A DNA stretch of 64,000 nucleotides from Paragordius varius (taxonomy: Eukaryota > Nematomorpha), in contig OZ176055.1 in assembly GCA_964247055.1 (NCBI GenBank), forward strand, positions 6,820,001 through 6,884,000, written 5' to 3'. Position 1 is the first letter of the stretch; each line of letters begins with the position of its first letter. Both the position numbers and the translations under genes were made by a program. Below are positions 1 to 12,869 of this stretch, one piece after another. Under the pieces are notes generated by a model. The model was not told the origin of the DNA and did not search any database. It was given only the letters and a program-made list of their open reading frames with translations.

Positions 1-1211
1 TTTAAGGGTAAAATTAAAGCTAATTTTATATTTAAATTACATCTAACATTGATCGAAATAGAAAAAGCGGTTTATTTTGTATTATTTTTCAATTTTACCA
101 TTGCACACATGGCACGTTTACTAATTATTTTACCTTTCGATTTTAGCTTAAAATAAGTAATATCAAGTATTTTTGAGTATATTTTTTAACTTATTTCGGT
201 TTGTCAATGTTATATAAGTGCGAAATTTTGCCATGGTTTTGATTCCTTCCATACTCTTCGAAGAATTTAATTTTAAACAGGCCTGGGGTATTTAACTACC
301 CCAATTTGAATTAAAGGACCAAAATGAATGTGTTGTTTTCAAGTAATAGACTCAATTTTGTGATTTTATGATATGGAGCAACTACCAAAAAATGACAATA
401 ACTTTCGATCACTCTTAAAGTCAACAAAAAACAAAACCTGATATTTTTACACCCTCTTTTGTACATCGTGTTTAAAAAGATGGTGACCTCGATAAAAAAA
501 TATTTAATTTTTCTGAATGCCAAATTTTATTACTTTTTTGGAGGGGGACAAAGTGTTTTAAATTCTTGAAGCCTTTTTATACCGTTTTTATGCCTCAAAA
601 TAATATAAGGTACGCTTCAATAAGATTTTGCAAAAAATTAATCATTTAAAAATTTATCTTAAAAAAAGTATTTTTAATTGATATGAAAATAAGCTTTTTC
701 GTGCGTCGACATTTTGACTTCATTTTAAGAGAACCAGCCCATTTTACAAGAGCAAAAAAATCTGCGACTTTCGCCCACAAAATAATAAAAATTTTAAAAA
801 TATTGAATTGCTATTTATATGTAGATGATGATATCTTTAGCGATATTTTTGGGATGAAGCATTTAAAACCAAAAAAGATTTTATCTAAAAATATGTGCGC
901 AATACAGCAAAAGTGTAAATATCTTTCTTATATTTCTTATTGCAGAAATCAAAAGTGCCATGAACATCCTGATACACTTTTCTTTTGTTATATATATATA
1001 TATATTTATTACGATTTTTTATACCCCCCGATTTTGGACGCAGTGTTCTGGCATATTATATTTTTTAATTCACCATATAATTGAAATTTTATATTAAACT
1101 ATACTATAATACAGTAAATGCATATTTGTCATTTTCAAATCCATTTTTTATATATGAAATATGACAAATTTATATAAACAGATACCGAAAGTATTTTTAT
1201 GTAAACATCAC
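1..1211. repeat. Spacer upstream of SDHA with one arm of a dispersed fold-back repeat
   Basis: No gene is supported here. Positions about 520-1010 resemble one arm of the fold-back element at 49903-50900 and the half-copy at 32540-33130. Shared landmarks are the ATACCGTTT...GCCTCAAAATA stretch, the CGCTTC(A)ACAAAATTTTGC block and the GAT(A)TTTTTGG-ATGAAGCATTTA block, ending near a CCTGATACA motif. A 133-codon open frame at 683-1084 lies inside this repeat and is probably accidental. A short AT microsatellite lies at 990-1004. The SDHA promoter should be in the last few hundred bases, but I recognise no specific element. Confidence 0.5.
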
Positions 1212-4200
1212 ATGTTACGCAATACCACACCGTGGTTATCGAAGGTAATTTTGGATTTATATATTAAGTATCAACACACATTAAAATGTACTCTATCTTC
1301 GACTTTTCAACAAAGAAGGGTATGCATTTTGTACTAAATATCATAGAGTTTTAGCAAACAGTATCCTGTTGTGGATCATACATATGACGCTTTAGTTGTA
1401 GGGGCTGGTGGTGCTGGACTTAGGGCAGCATTTGGTCTTGCCAGTTCTGGCTTTAAAACTGTTTGTATATCGAAACTTTTTCCGACACGGAGTCATACTG
1501 TAGCTGCTCAAGGGGGAATTAATGCGGCCCTAGGAAACATGGAACCCGATGATTGGAAATGGCACATGTAATTAATGTTTTTAACCATATTTTTGTTTTT
1601 AAGCCGTGGTCCTGACTATAATTTTTTGGATAAAGACCGTGCACCATATAATACCGAAGAGTATAGGGTATCTGGCACATATGCACATGTTTATACTTTA
1701 ACTAAGCGCATAAAAATAAATTAATTAGGTCCATGTGGCCTGTTGTCTGATGTTTCTCTACCATTAATTTACTCTCTTAAATTAATAACCAATTAAGAGT
1801 GCAGAGAGTTTTTTTACAATTTTTTAAGATCAAAACATATAAATTTAAAATATTTTAATTTTGCATTCAACCATTGTTTACACACATAGTTTAAGGGTAC
1901 AATATATTGTTTTTTCCAAAAAAATTATTTTACACACTTTGATTAGGTATGACACAGTTAAAGGTTCAGATTGGCTGGGAGATCAAGATGCAATCCAATA
2001 TATGACTGAACAAGCACCTCAAGCCGTCATTGAAGTATTTTATAATATTTTTTTATAATTATTTCGTTTTATGATAATAATTATATTTTTGTTCACCATT
2101 TGAAAAAAAATATACAACAGTATAAATTAATGTTTTCTTGTTTTTTCTAGTTAGAAAACTTTGGGATGCCTTTCAGTCGAACATCCGATGGTAAAATTTA
2201 TCAAAGAGGTTTTGGTGGACAATCCTACAATTATGGGAAGGGTGGTCAAGCGCATAGATGTTGTTGTGTGGCCGATAGAACGGGTCATTCATTATTACAT
2301 ACCCTTTATGGACAGGTTTTCAATTAAAAATATTGAATCTAAATATAAAATAGAATGCAGTACAATTATTAAAAGTTATAGATTAATCAGCATTTCCTTT
2401 ATATATATATATCCCTTTTTTGTAATTATAGCTAGAAATTTTAGATTATTTTTCTCAACAGTGCGTTTGCATCATTTTTTAATATAATTCTATTAAAAAT
2501 ATATTTAATTTATTCCTAAAAATTAACTTCCTTAGAAAATATTAAAATATCTAGAATGAGTTATTTTTAAAATTTTTCTTTAAATTTTGCCCTAAAATAT
2601 TGGCGTTTTATAAAAAAACACAATTATTGGATATCAATTTTCATGCATAAAAACAATTTTTTGATTTTAAAAATCACATAGGATGCTAATGACGATAGAT
2701 TTGGATATTGTGATCATTCGTAATGAATTCATCCCCTATCTTATATATTACATAAGACTATAAATAATGTTTTATATTGTAATTACATATCTCCCATTTT
2801 ATACTTGAATGTAAAAATTAAAATTATGAAGACAAAACGTGAGAGCTAAAAATCAAATATTTGTTTTATCAAGAGAACAACACTTTTTTAAATGTTGATT
2901 TGAATGTAACTTTTATTATTATAATTACTCAGAAATAGATTACATAGTCTGTTAACAATTTACACCTAAAGTCCTTATATTGTTCCCCAAAACAATGAAT
3001 GTTTTCTTAATTTTTGCGTCGTTTTGGCTTTATGATTTGAATAATTACATATAAACTCAATAATTCATTACATAATCACATTTATAGTCGCTCAGATACA
3101 ATACCCATTACTTGATTGAATATTTTGCGCTGGACCTTATAATGAATGATAGCGGGGATGAGTGTTTAGGTGTTATAGCGCTCAAACTCGAAGACGGAAG
3201 CCTGCATAGAATTCGAGCTCGAAACACTATTTTAGCAACGGGCGGGTTTGGTCGGGCCTATTTTTCATGTACTTCTGCACACACTTGTACAGGTTCGAAA
3301 TACAAATTTTTGGCCTTTTATGTGCTTTTACGTTTGCGTTTAATACGCATGGAGTGTTTTTTAGTGAGAGAAATCTTTTATAATTTCTTTTTACATTTTT
3401 TTGGCTTTTGCATCTTAGTTGGGTTTTGTTTAATAATGAGTTTTGAAACTAGTTTTTCCACACAAGCATCTGTTTACAAACTGCATATTTGGTAAATAAG
3501 ATTTTGTGGTAGAGTAAAGTAAAATTTTTATATTAAAGTTTAAATTTTAGTTATCATTGTTTGCCTAATGATATATTTCTATTGGCAATATAATTATTAT
3601 ACTGTGATATGACATTTTTGATGGCCATTTAGTTAACATTATTATATTTATGGAATAAAATATTTTGGTACTTTTAAGGTATCCAATTCACCCTTAAACA
3701 ATTCAAATTCACCCTCGAACGATTTAAATTCCTCCTAAAATAAATTATTGTTTATTAAGAATAAAAATTACGTATATTTTTTTATATTTTTAAAAAATAA
3801 ATTTTTGTTTGAAATTAATATAAGGCTGAAAAAATAATAAAGTTTGCTGTGAAAATATATTTTATATTTATGATGAGTTATATTAGCCCGAAAACACATA
3901 ATTTATTTTTAGGGTGAATTTGAATTGCTTTAAGGTGAATTGGAATTGTAAATGGTATAATATGAAATTTAATTTTTTTATATATACATATATTTGTTCT
4001 TTCGTAACTGAAAGGTGATGGAAATGGTATGGTAGCTCGTGCCGGTCTACCCAATCAAGATATGGAATTTGTTCAGTTTCATCCAACGGGCATTTACAGT
4101 GCAGGTTGTCTCATTAGTGAAGGCGTTCGGGGGGAAGGTATACATTAAAATCAAAATTATTGGTTGAAAACATATATATACCTTTTAAAACAACAGACTT

Positions 4201-7200
4201 ATTTTATAAAAGGGAATGGTATTTTTGTTTTTATATCCCTAAAGGAGGTTAATATTTGGTTAAAGTCAAAAAACATTATACTATGATCTTATAGTATATT
4301 AAAATATAGAAGATACATCTCACATTATTTAGCAGCAAATTTTTTGGGTCATTGAGATTGGAATGAATGTGTTTAATTATGACATGAAATCATGAATTAT
4401 TTTAATTGTTCATTTTTAATTATATATATATATATATATATTGTACTTTAAAAAATAATTAATACCCTTCTTTTTATCATATAATATGTTAAATAACCCT
4501 TTTCTTTTATCATTTAGGCGGTTATTTAATTAATTCGCTTGGAGAACGGTTTATGCCTAAATATGCACCTAAAGCGCAGGATTTAGCCTCCAGAGATGTT
4601 GTTTCACGCGCTATTACTATTGAAATAAGAGAGGGAAGGTATATTTTTTGTTTGTTGTTTTAGTTTTGATTCATATCATCCGAACATTGATAATTAAAAT
4701 GTAATCGCTATTTTGCCTTATATTTATCGAAATCCTTTGGACAAAATCATTAAAAAAGCAGTTTTTTCAACATTTTTGATCATTTTAATATCGATTGAAA
4801 CGTGGTATATAGATAAATATATTACCAAATACAATTTGTAATTAATTTTATCCTCATCCCAAATTTTAACATTTATATTATGCCAATAAATATTTTTTTC
4901 AATCTTATATATTAAATCAAATTATTATTATTATGTGATAGAGGGTGCGGACCTGATAAAGATCATGTATACCTTCAACTATCACATTTACCAGAGGAGA
5001 TTATCAAAACACGGCTACCAGGTATCAGTGAAACAGCTCAAATTTTTGCGGGTGTCGATACCACAAAAGAGCCCATACCTGTCTTACCTACTGTCCATTA
5101 TAATATGGGTATTACCTTTTTTTACCAAAAAATAAACTGATAGTTTGATTTTAAAATCATAAAATATTATATGCGTGTCATACTAATTAAAATATCGACT
5201 AAGATATTTAACTGGAACTGTTAATGCATTTTTTTGTAATGCACCTGTAAAATATATACTCTGCAATGACCTGTGTTGTTGTATATGATGAAAAGATAGT
5301 TTTTGAATCTTTAAACCTTTGGAATAGTATAGTAGATGTTATCCACTAGATTTTTGGCGAATTTTCATTTCAAAAGATTACTAACCCAAAATGAATAGTT
5401 TTAATGTAATGGTTTTAGCGAAAAATTTTTGTTCCTGTTTCTCATATAATTTATCAAATAAATTTAGGCGAAATTTTTGATATATGTCACTATATATCAA
5501 TGGATAATAAATCATAATAGATAAAAAATATTTCTTATAACCATTGCAGTAAATTTAGCCAACATTTAATTGGATATAAATATAAATAAGATATTATATT
5601 TTCAGTAATGAAAGCTATAATAGGCCATTTCCCTATTTTAAATGACTAAAATGGGATTTATTCATGTATGTAGCCATGTATGAGATTTTAATTTTATTAG
5701 TTACATATTCAATTTAACACTATATACATTTCCACAACTTAAAATCAAACTTGTCAAAACGGAAAATCCCTTACATGGCTGACATATAAATCAAATCCCA
5801 TTTTAGCCACATCTTTAAAATACCAAAATGGCGCCTATAAAAATAGCTCTCTCTTTACAGTGTTGTTTTTCTTATATAATCATTTCTTTATATTAAAACA
5901 ATAGGTGGTATACCAACAAATTGGCGTGGTCAAGTTATAACCTGTTCACGGCATAATGCGAATAATGAGCACAATGGCAGCCAAAACTTAAACGTAAAAG
6001 AAGACAGGGTAGTACAAGGCCTTTGGGCCGCCGGAGAATGTGCTAGCACGAGCGTTCATGGGGCCAATAGGTTAGGGGCGAATTCTTTGTTGGATCTTGT
6101 TGTGTTTGGACGTGCTATTGCACTCCATATCACGGAACAGGACAGGCCCGGGGCTAAAATTACACCCTTTAAAGATGTAACATTACATAATTATATATAT
6201 ATATATATACATATACCATTTACGATTCAAATTCACCCTAAAATAAATTATGAAATTTTAGTCTAATATAACTCATCATTATAATTAAATATATTATTAT
6301 GGCAAAGTTTATTATTTTTTCAGTATTATTTTGATTTGATTACATACAAAGTTTCTTTTTTAAGAATATAAATAGGTAATTTTTAATCTTAAAAAATACA
6401 TAATTTATTTTAGGGTGAATTTGAATTGTTCGAAGGTGAATTTGAATTGTTCAAGGGTAAATTTGAATTGTTCAAGGGTGAACTTGAATTGTTTAAGGGT
6501 GAATTTGAACTGTAAATGGTATCTATAACGATTAATTTATTTTAAGCTCTCGCTTACAAGGACATGTATATTGTCACATACGCAAAAGCAATCATTTATC
6601 GTGTAAATTGGTTTTAATGGAATCTAATTATAATAACAATTGATAAAGTTTGCTAGGATATAATTTTTGGATAAAAGAGTTATACCATTATTTTTTGTTT
6701 TAATTCTATCACTTGATAAATATATGTTTGAAGTTTTTGAATGGTATAATCCGTCAGTTCCTATCCTTATTGGCGACTGATTTAACACTAAAAACTACAG
6801 GTTTGTTAAATCACATAGCAACATTGTTTGTATCTCGTATTGATTAAGCCTAATAAGCCCCGAAACTATTACAACAAATTATGTTCTGCTATAAATTTTA
6901 ATTATTAAAATTCTTCTAAACACTTAATATATACTTTTTTGGTATATATCTATATATATTTTTTCAGAATGCTGGCGAACATTCTATTGCTGAATTGGAT
7001 AAATTATTACAAACGGCGTATATTTCCCCCAATACCTCATTTAAATCATCGGGTAAAACCAATGGCAACCCAAATAAGGCCAACGAAGAATACATTAGTC
7101 CGGCTGAATTGAGACTTAAAATGCAAAAAGTTATGCAAGAATATGCCGCGGTTTTCCGAACGGAAGAAACATTGAAAAAGGGCTGTGAATTAATTCAACA

Positions 7201-8592
7201 ATGTTATCAGGATATGGATAGGCTTAAGGTAATATATATATTTAATATGTGATATATGGTGTTTAATTTTTGTTAGTTTCAATTATTTATTTCATATCTC
7301 ATTTTTTATAGGTTTAGATGTATGTATATTGAATATTGAAGTTTGTCTTTATTAACTTTTAATGCAATATAATCATGCAGGGAAAATTCTAGCATATGCA
7401 ATATTTTAAAACAATTTGTTCTATCTTGATGTATTATATAACCAAAACCAATCTATTGGTTGTCGAAAATATTATAATTATCATATTTATGAAATAAATA
7501 GTTGACGGATAAAGGACTTATTTGGAACACGGACCTAATTGAAGCGATTGAACTCAAAAACTTGCTGGTGACAGCTTGTCAAACTATGTTTAGTGCTGAA
7601 GCCAGGAAGGAAAGTAGGGGTGCTCATGCCAGAGAAGATTTTTCAGTAAAAATTTTTTTTTCTAAATTTATATGAAAATACTTTATTTTGGTGATGTACT
7701 GAAAGAAATTATACTTAAGTAATATAGAAAAAAAATTATAAAAATTTTGAAAAATTAAATATACTAAAGCGGGCAGTATGGATGGCATAACATTATGTTT
7801 AATTCTTACGCTCAATATATATACATATATATATTTTAATCATATAATATACTAAACCACTAATAATAAATTTAAACAAGGATATTTTTTCTACATTTTT
7901 TGAGAGAATGGAAATCTTTTTTTAAATTTGAATGAACTTTTTTATTGTAATCCTTTTTGGAAACATTTGTAATAGTTGTTTTCTGGTCTAATGATAATAC
8001 ATATGTCAAATACTAGTGTGAGCATATACGTATTCTGACCTTGTAATTATCTGGTATTATATTGTGTTTAGAAACGTGTGGATGAATACGATTATTCCAA
8101 ACCTATTGAAGGTCAACACAAAATACCTATAGAACAGCATTGGAGAAAACATACATTGGCTTTTATGAATTCTGATGGAAGTGTAATAACATAACCAAAA
8201 TTTCTTTTTTCATTTATTTATATTATTAAAATTTAGATTTACCCGTTATGTTCTATCGTTGAAAATTTTATTTATATTTAGTGTCGAATCTAAATTATTA
8301 AGATAAAACAGAAAAGCCAAAATAATATTTTAAAAACAAAACTATCGTATTGTTTTGGTTTAGTTTAGTAAAAATTTAATGATTGCAATCAATTAAGTTA
8401 GTCAGAAAAAATCAGATCAAAATAATTATGATAATAATCTTTAAGTTTTCACGTTTTGTCTTTATATTTTGATTTTCACTGTATGACATTTATTTATTTT
8501 TTTCATAGGTTGATTTACGATACCGACCGGTAACAGATCAAACATTAGATGAGGATATACCATCAATACCACCCGCAATCCGTTCATATTAA
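1212..8592 (+). CDS. SDHA: Succinate dehydrogenase flavoprotein subunit, 13 exons, complete
   Basis: Flavoprotein of mitochondrial complex II; oxidises succinate to fumarate and passes electrons to the iron-sulfur subunit. Exons: 1212-1319, 1362-1567, 1947-2034, 2151-2315, 3088-3292, 4015-4137, 4518-4638, 4942-5108, 5905-6176, 6968-7228, 7502-7645, 8072-8182, 8509-8592. All borders are GT-AG and every phase closes, giving about 684 residues (human 664). Exon 1 encodes a basic, hydroxylated mitochondrial presequence starting [11 protein letters not shown]. Exon 2 holds the FAD fold GAGGAG (residues 50-55) and SHTVAAQGG with the histidine (residue 81) that binds FAD covalently in this family. 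Later exons keep [22 protein letters not shown] and [19 protein letters not shown], and the protein ends PPAIRSY. The 42-nt intron 2 is very short; others reach about 800 nt and contain MITEs (3679-3958, 6214-6521). An AATAAA occurs about 260 bp after the stop. Confidence 0.97.
3679..3958 (-). mobile_element. MITE copy 1 of the 21-bp-array family
   Basis: Lies in SDHA intron 5. The left end carries units of the type TTCAAATTCACCCTYGAACAA. The right end has the inverted form and finishes with TGTAAATGGTA. The core reads in the orientation where ATTACCTATATTTTT precedes the ATGATGAGTTATATTAGCC segment. The left tip is degraded: TACCATTTACAG is reduced to a short remnant. Confidence 0.75.
6214..6521 (+). 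mobile_element. MITE copy 2 of the 21-bp-array family, strongly asymmetric
   Basis: Lies in SDHA intron 9. It begins TACCATTTACGATTCAAATT and ends GAACTGTAAATGGTA, flanked by TA-rich sequence. The left terminus has one array unit. The right terminus has five tandem 21-bp units (GGTGAATTTGAATTGTTCRA type). The core contains CTAATATAACTCATCAT, the ATGGCAAAG segment and GGTAATTTTTAATCTTAAAAAA. Confidence 0.85.
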
Positions 8593-8686
8593 TATGTCTT
8601 TTTTTGGATTGTTTGATTTTATAAAAAATTATGAGTAATTTTGGCAATCATAATAAGGACACTAAAATTAAACTGAATAGAGAATG

Positions 8687-8717
<31 letters not shown>

Positions 8718-9476
8718 AAATATAACTTAAACGCACACACATAAATTGATAACCAATACATTGCATATATTTTTAGATTTCAATGCATTTTACATTTGTA
8801 TCTTGTTTGTTTGCTATTTTTCTATGTTTCCCAAAACATATCTTTTATTTTAATAATAAAAGAGTTATGTAATGACCTTTTCCTATAAATAATTTAAATA
8901 TTTGTATTTTAAAGTTTATCATCTGTGCAGGAAAGAGAAAAAAGTTTAACTTTTAAATTCCAAAATTTTTTGACAAAAAAACGCGATCGATATAATAAAG
9001 AGTAACAGTTAATAAGTGGACAAATATATTTTTTATTCTGATTCTGGCAAGCAAAAAGACATGCTTCGATTTTAATGTTATTATTTTAAATCAATTGTCA
9101 AATCCATTAATATTGATTCTATTTTATTATCCATTAATCTTGATATAGTCATAAAGGACATTAAAAGTGATTGTTTTATTGATTAGTTGTCGGAAATATT
9201 TTGCATACATTAAGGTTGTATCAAATGCGACAGTATGTTTTGATTAAAAATAATGAAAGATTGATTACATGGATATTCCAAATAATATATCGATACTTGA
9301 TATAATTTTTATGTTTTTATCCATTTTTTATCGCAATCAATGATTTAACCATTCAAAAATTTACGCATTTTATCCAGGGAAACAAGGGTAGATATAATCT
9401 AATAATTATTAATCATCTTGTTCTATATCTAACTGTAACCAATAAAATTTTTATAATATATGAACGATGATATACA
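8593..9476. other. Intergenic spacer between SDHA and the TMEM200-like gene
   Basis: AT-rich, with a TA microsatellite at about 8684-8714 and an AATAAA near 8851 that may serve the SDHA transcript. I see no further gene or recognisable repeat. The promoter of the downstream gene is expected in the right half. Confidence 0.4.
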
Positions 9477-10841
9477 ATGACCAACACCAAGGTAGAAAAT
9501 CCAAAATTTAAACTATCATGTGCCATATACCAAGCTTTAGCCATTGGACTCATGTTTGTCATTTCAGGCGTTATTATGGCCATTTTAGGATACTATACGC
9601 CTCTGAGTAAGTTTGGGGCCAATTATATCTTTTCGTTTTTTGGTAAGGCCAATTCAAATGCCAAATATAATAATTCTACATATCTGGTTCGCGGTTATCA
9701 TCATACAAAATTTATACCATACGACAAAGGTATTGTTAACAAGCCCCTGAATAAATATAAAAATGGTCATCAATTTTCATTTAATAATAATATTACCAAT
9801 GATTATTTAAACAACAGATCATCATTATCAACTACCATAATAATAGGAAAAGAGGAAAGTTTTACCAACCAAAATGGTTATCTGGAAAAAAACACCAAGA
9901 AACACTATAATCCTTATTCAACAGCACCAATATCTTTTATTGGTTCACGCCTAGGGTTTGGGGGAGTTAAACCGCCCAAATCCCATTTTATTGCCCAAAA
10001 AGATAAGTATGCCGAAGCCATTAAGAAAGTTAACAAAGAGCTTGCTGCCAACTCACACATTCAAAGGTATGAAATGCGTTTAACGGTACTTTCATACGCC
10101 GGACCTTGTTTCATGGGCATAGGTTGTATTATACTTGTTATCGTGTATGTTTTAGCCTTTGAGAGTCGGGACCGATATTTGAAATCTAAACTTATGTTTG
10201 GGCAAAGTCAAAGCCTTAATCTATCTTCCTTGTACAGTTATACGCGAAAAAGTACACAAGATGTGCACAACAACGTTACATCATCATTGCGTCAAACAGA
10301 ATTATCACCGACAACCGAAGGGAAAAATAAGAGAAAACAGAGATTTTTCGATGACCATCAATTACTGTATATGGATAAATGTTTACAAAAATCATCAAAA
10401 CACGAATTAAATGCAGAAATTATTAAAAAGGATGGTGGTCAAATGTGTTTGACAGGTGCGTCGAAACCTACACCATTCCTTATTTCGCCAATTACGACAT
10501 CAGAACAATCACGCAAAACTGATAAAGCTTATCCACAAAAACACATCATGACTGCAAAATCAAGCCCCTCAAACAATATCCAATTGTCATCACCTTTGAC
10601 TTCTTTCAATAGTACCTCTTCTCCCCTTATGTTAAGTAATACTAGTCGATCAAATAGCCATGATAAAGTGTATGGAAAGGAAAACGTGTCCTTTACCATT
10701 TCACAATCGACCAAAACGCCCAGGTCATCTAACCAAACGGATTATCATTCAACTGCTTCGCAACAAAGTAATTTACCGACAACGTCTTATACCTACAACA
10801 ACAATAGTAATGATTATAATTATGGCCAAAAAATGCAATAA
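9477..10841 (+). CDS. TMEM200-like two-pass membrane protein, single exon
   Basis: 454-residue intronless ORF with an ATG start. A first hydrophobic segment lies at about residues 19-40 (LAIGLMFVISGVIMAILGYY). A polar Asn-rich loop follows, then a second hydrophobic segment at about 205-228 within SYAGPCFMGIGCIILVIVY, followed by ESRDRYLKSK. The order GxxLxxxGxxMxxxGYxP, loop, GPxxMGxGxxxxxxxxxxxESRDR is the signature I associate with the TMEM200 family (function unknown, metazoan). The remaining 220 residues are a Ser/Thr/Asn/Gln-rich, probably disordered cytoplasmic tail, longer than the core. The TAA stop lies in the terminal repeat of a MITE (10836-11112), so the original C terminus may have been longer. 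The family call rests on recalled motifs. Confidence 0.75.
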   Translation: MTNTKVENPKFKLSCAIYQALAIGLMFVISGVIMAILGYYTPLSKFGANYIFSFFGKANSNAKYNNSTYLVRGYHHTKFIPYDKGIVNKPLNKYKNGHQFSFNNNITNDYLNNRSSLSTTIIIGKEESFTNQNGYLEKNTKKHYNPYSTAPISFIGSRLGFGGVKPPKSHFIAQKDKYAEAIKKVNKELAANSHIQRYEMRLTVLSYAGPCFMGIGCIILVIVYVLAFESRDRYLKSKLMFGQSQSLNLSSLYSYTRKSTQDVHNNVTSSLRQTELSPTTEGKNKRKQRFFDDHQLLYMDKCLQKSSKHELNAEIIKKDGGQMCLTGASKPTPFLISPITTSEQSRKTDKAYPQKHIMTAKSSPSNNIQLSSPLTSFNSTSSPLMLSNTSRSNSHDKVYGKENVSFTISQSTKTPRSSNQTDYHSTASQQSNLPTTSYTYNNNSNDYNYGQKMQ

Positions 10842-11112
10842 AAATTGAAATTATACAGACAAAATATAGAAATGAAAAGACAAATATTTTTTTGTAAAAA
10901 ATGACAACAAACTTTTAAATCTTAATTTTCTCACATAAATTATTATTACAACTTTGAATCATATAATTGTATGTATTTACAATTAACTATCTTTTCCAAA
11001 CCCAAAACGATGTGTTATATAATAAACAAACAAGTTTTATAAGAAATGGTTATCTTTAAAAAACTTGTCGTTTAGTTTCTAAGTCTTGTCTGTAAAATTT
11101 CGATTTTTACTG
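10836..11112. mobile_element. Small palindromic MITE (CAGTAAAAATTGAAATT termini), copy 1
   Basis: The left end CAATAAAAATTGAAATTATA and the reverse complement of the right end, CAGTAAAAATCGAAATTTTA, match over about 40 bp with inner similarity (GACAAAATATAG / GACAAGACTTAG). A TA flanks the right end. The left end overlaps the last codons of the preceding gene and contains its TAA stop and an AATAAA hexamer. Relatives lie at 16293-16562 and, one-ended, at 58369. Confidence 0.7.
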
Positions 11113-11702
11113 TAAATTCCATAATATATATTAAAAATTAAATCAGATATTTAATAAAAGAATTAGCCTATTAAACCATAAATTTTTGTAAAATAATAAT
11201 CAGCAACCTTATTATAAATATTATTACATATAGGTACATACTTAAGCCAAAATATGGTAGATAACTTTAGTTAGATCGATGTAGGTGTAGTTTGTTATTA
11301 ATACGCTAACGGAACTAAAAAAGATTATAAAATCGATAATAATGATAATACAATATTAATTATTTTTAACAAACACACAATGCGCTCGATTCATTGATTT
11401 TTATGATTGCTATTATTGTTAAAACGCGATTGTCAAAAGCGAAGCAAATAATAATTGGTTAGTTTTTTTGGTTTGTTACAAAGAAAATTCTTTCCAAAAC
11501 ACTTTTGTATCAAAAATATTGGTTATATTTATATAAATATGAAAAATTAATTATCTTATGCTGCTACAAGGACACAAATTCGTTTTGGCCGGTGTAGATT
11601 GAGGATATTAAGTTGCGGTTTGAAAAAAAAATTAAAAATATATTCATATAATATTGAATTTTATTTCTGATGTTTCATATTTTAACAAATTTAGCGATAT
11701 TA

Positions 11703-11976
11703 TACCATTTACAATTCGAGTTCCCCCTTAAATAAATTATGTGTTTTCGAACTAATATAACTCATCATTAAAAAGAAATATATTTTTATGGCATAGTTTA
11801 TTATTTTTTTATGTTATATTAATTTTAAACGTAATTTCATTTTTTAAAAATATAGGTAATTTTTAATCTTAAAAAATACATAATTTATATTAGGGTAAAT
11901 TTGAATTGTTCAAGGGTTATGAATAGTTCAAGGGTGAATTTGAACTGTTTGGGGTGATTTTGAACTGTAAATGGTA
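11703..11976 (+). mobile_element. MITE copy 3 of the 21-bp-array family
   Basis: Starts TACCATTTACAATTCGAGTT and ends GAACTGTAAATGGTA within TA-rich flanks. One unit on the left, about four (partly degraded) on the right. Core in the plus orientation (CTAATATAACTCATCAT first). Confidence 0.8.
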
Positions 11977-12651
11977 TACCACTTTAAAAATGTTATTATA
12001 TGGGTCCATTACAAATATAAAGGCCTTCGGGGAAATCTGCCATGGACCCTTAATATAGTCATATATTTGTATTATTGGGTCCGTTAACCTTTTGTGGGGG
12101 GGGGATTAAGAGGCACAGAGATCACTTAAAAAAGTGTGGGCAATAAAACCTTTTGTGAAAGTACTCATTTGATCTTACAACTGCATAAGTTGTCAGCCCA
12201 TAGGTGTTAAATCGATCAGTTAAATAAAATTATATATATAACATTTTTTCGGTGAAAAACAACATTTTTCAACCAAACGCAACAGTTGTTTTAAGCAAAA
12301 ATATTTTTTTTAAATTAAGACAAACTTTTTTATTTTGTGACAATTTATTAATAAGTATATAATAATTAAAAGTTAATGATATTATATATTGTAATTTGGG
12401 CCCATCTAGGATTCCAAAAACAACAGTAAATATATTACACCATGCTATCATGAAAAAAATTTTATAACCCTCTTTTGTCCACAGTAATAATATGTTTTCA
12501 ATTTGTAGGATAAACTTTTAAATATTGGAGGTTTTAATATTTTAAGTAAAAATCCATAAAAATATTAACATTTAAAAAAAATTAAATTTTTTGTTATATA
12601 TATATATATATATGTATATATAAATACTAAAAACTTCAATATTTGAAAATA

Positions 12652-12869
12652 TATCATTTACAGCTCGAATTCACCCTAAATAAATTATGTGTTTTTTAGA
12701 TAAAAAATTACCTATATTATTTTTTTATTTTTAATAATAAAATTCCGTTTACAATTTAAATTATACTCAAAAATAATAAACTATGCTATAATGATATATT
12801 TCATATAATGATGAGTTATATTAGCCTGAGAACACATGATTTTTTAGGTTAATTTGAATTGTAAATGGA
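12652..12869 (-). mobile_element. MITE copy 4 of the 21-bp-array family, short
   Basis: Starts TATCATTTACAGCTCGAATT and ends GAATTGTAAATGGAT. One array unit at each end. Core in the minus orientation (AAAAATTACCTATAT first, ATGATGAGTTATATTAGCC last). Confidence 0.75.

Noticed and set aside
683-1084. 133-codon open frame upstream of SDHA
   Set aside because: It lies within a dispersed non-coding repeat whose other copies are not open; no motif.
1245-1268. Possible 24-nt intron (GTAATT...TTAAG) in SDHA exon 1
   Set aside because: It is a multiple of three with no stop, so simple read-through in the presequence explains it; no evidence requires splicing.
10198-10848. Overlapping open frames on both strands inside the TMEM200-like gene
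   Set aside because: Shadow frames of a long, motif-supported ORF.
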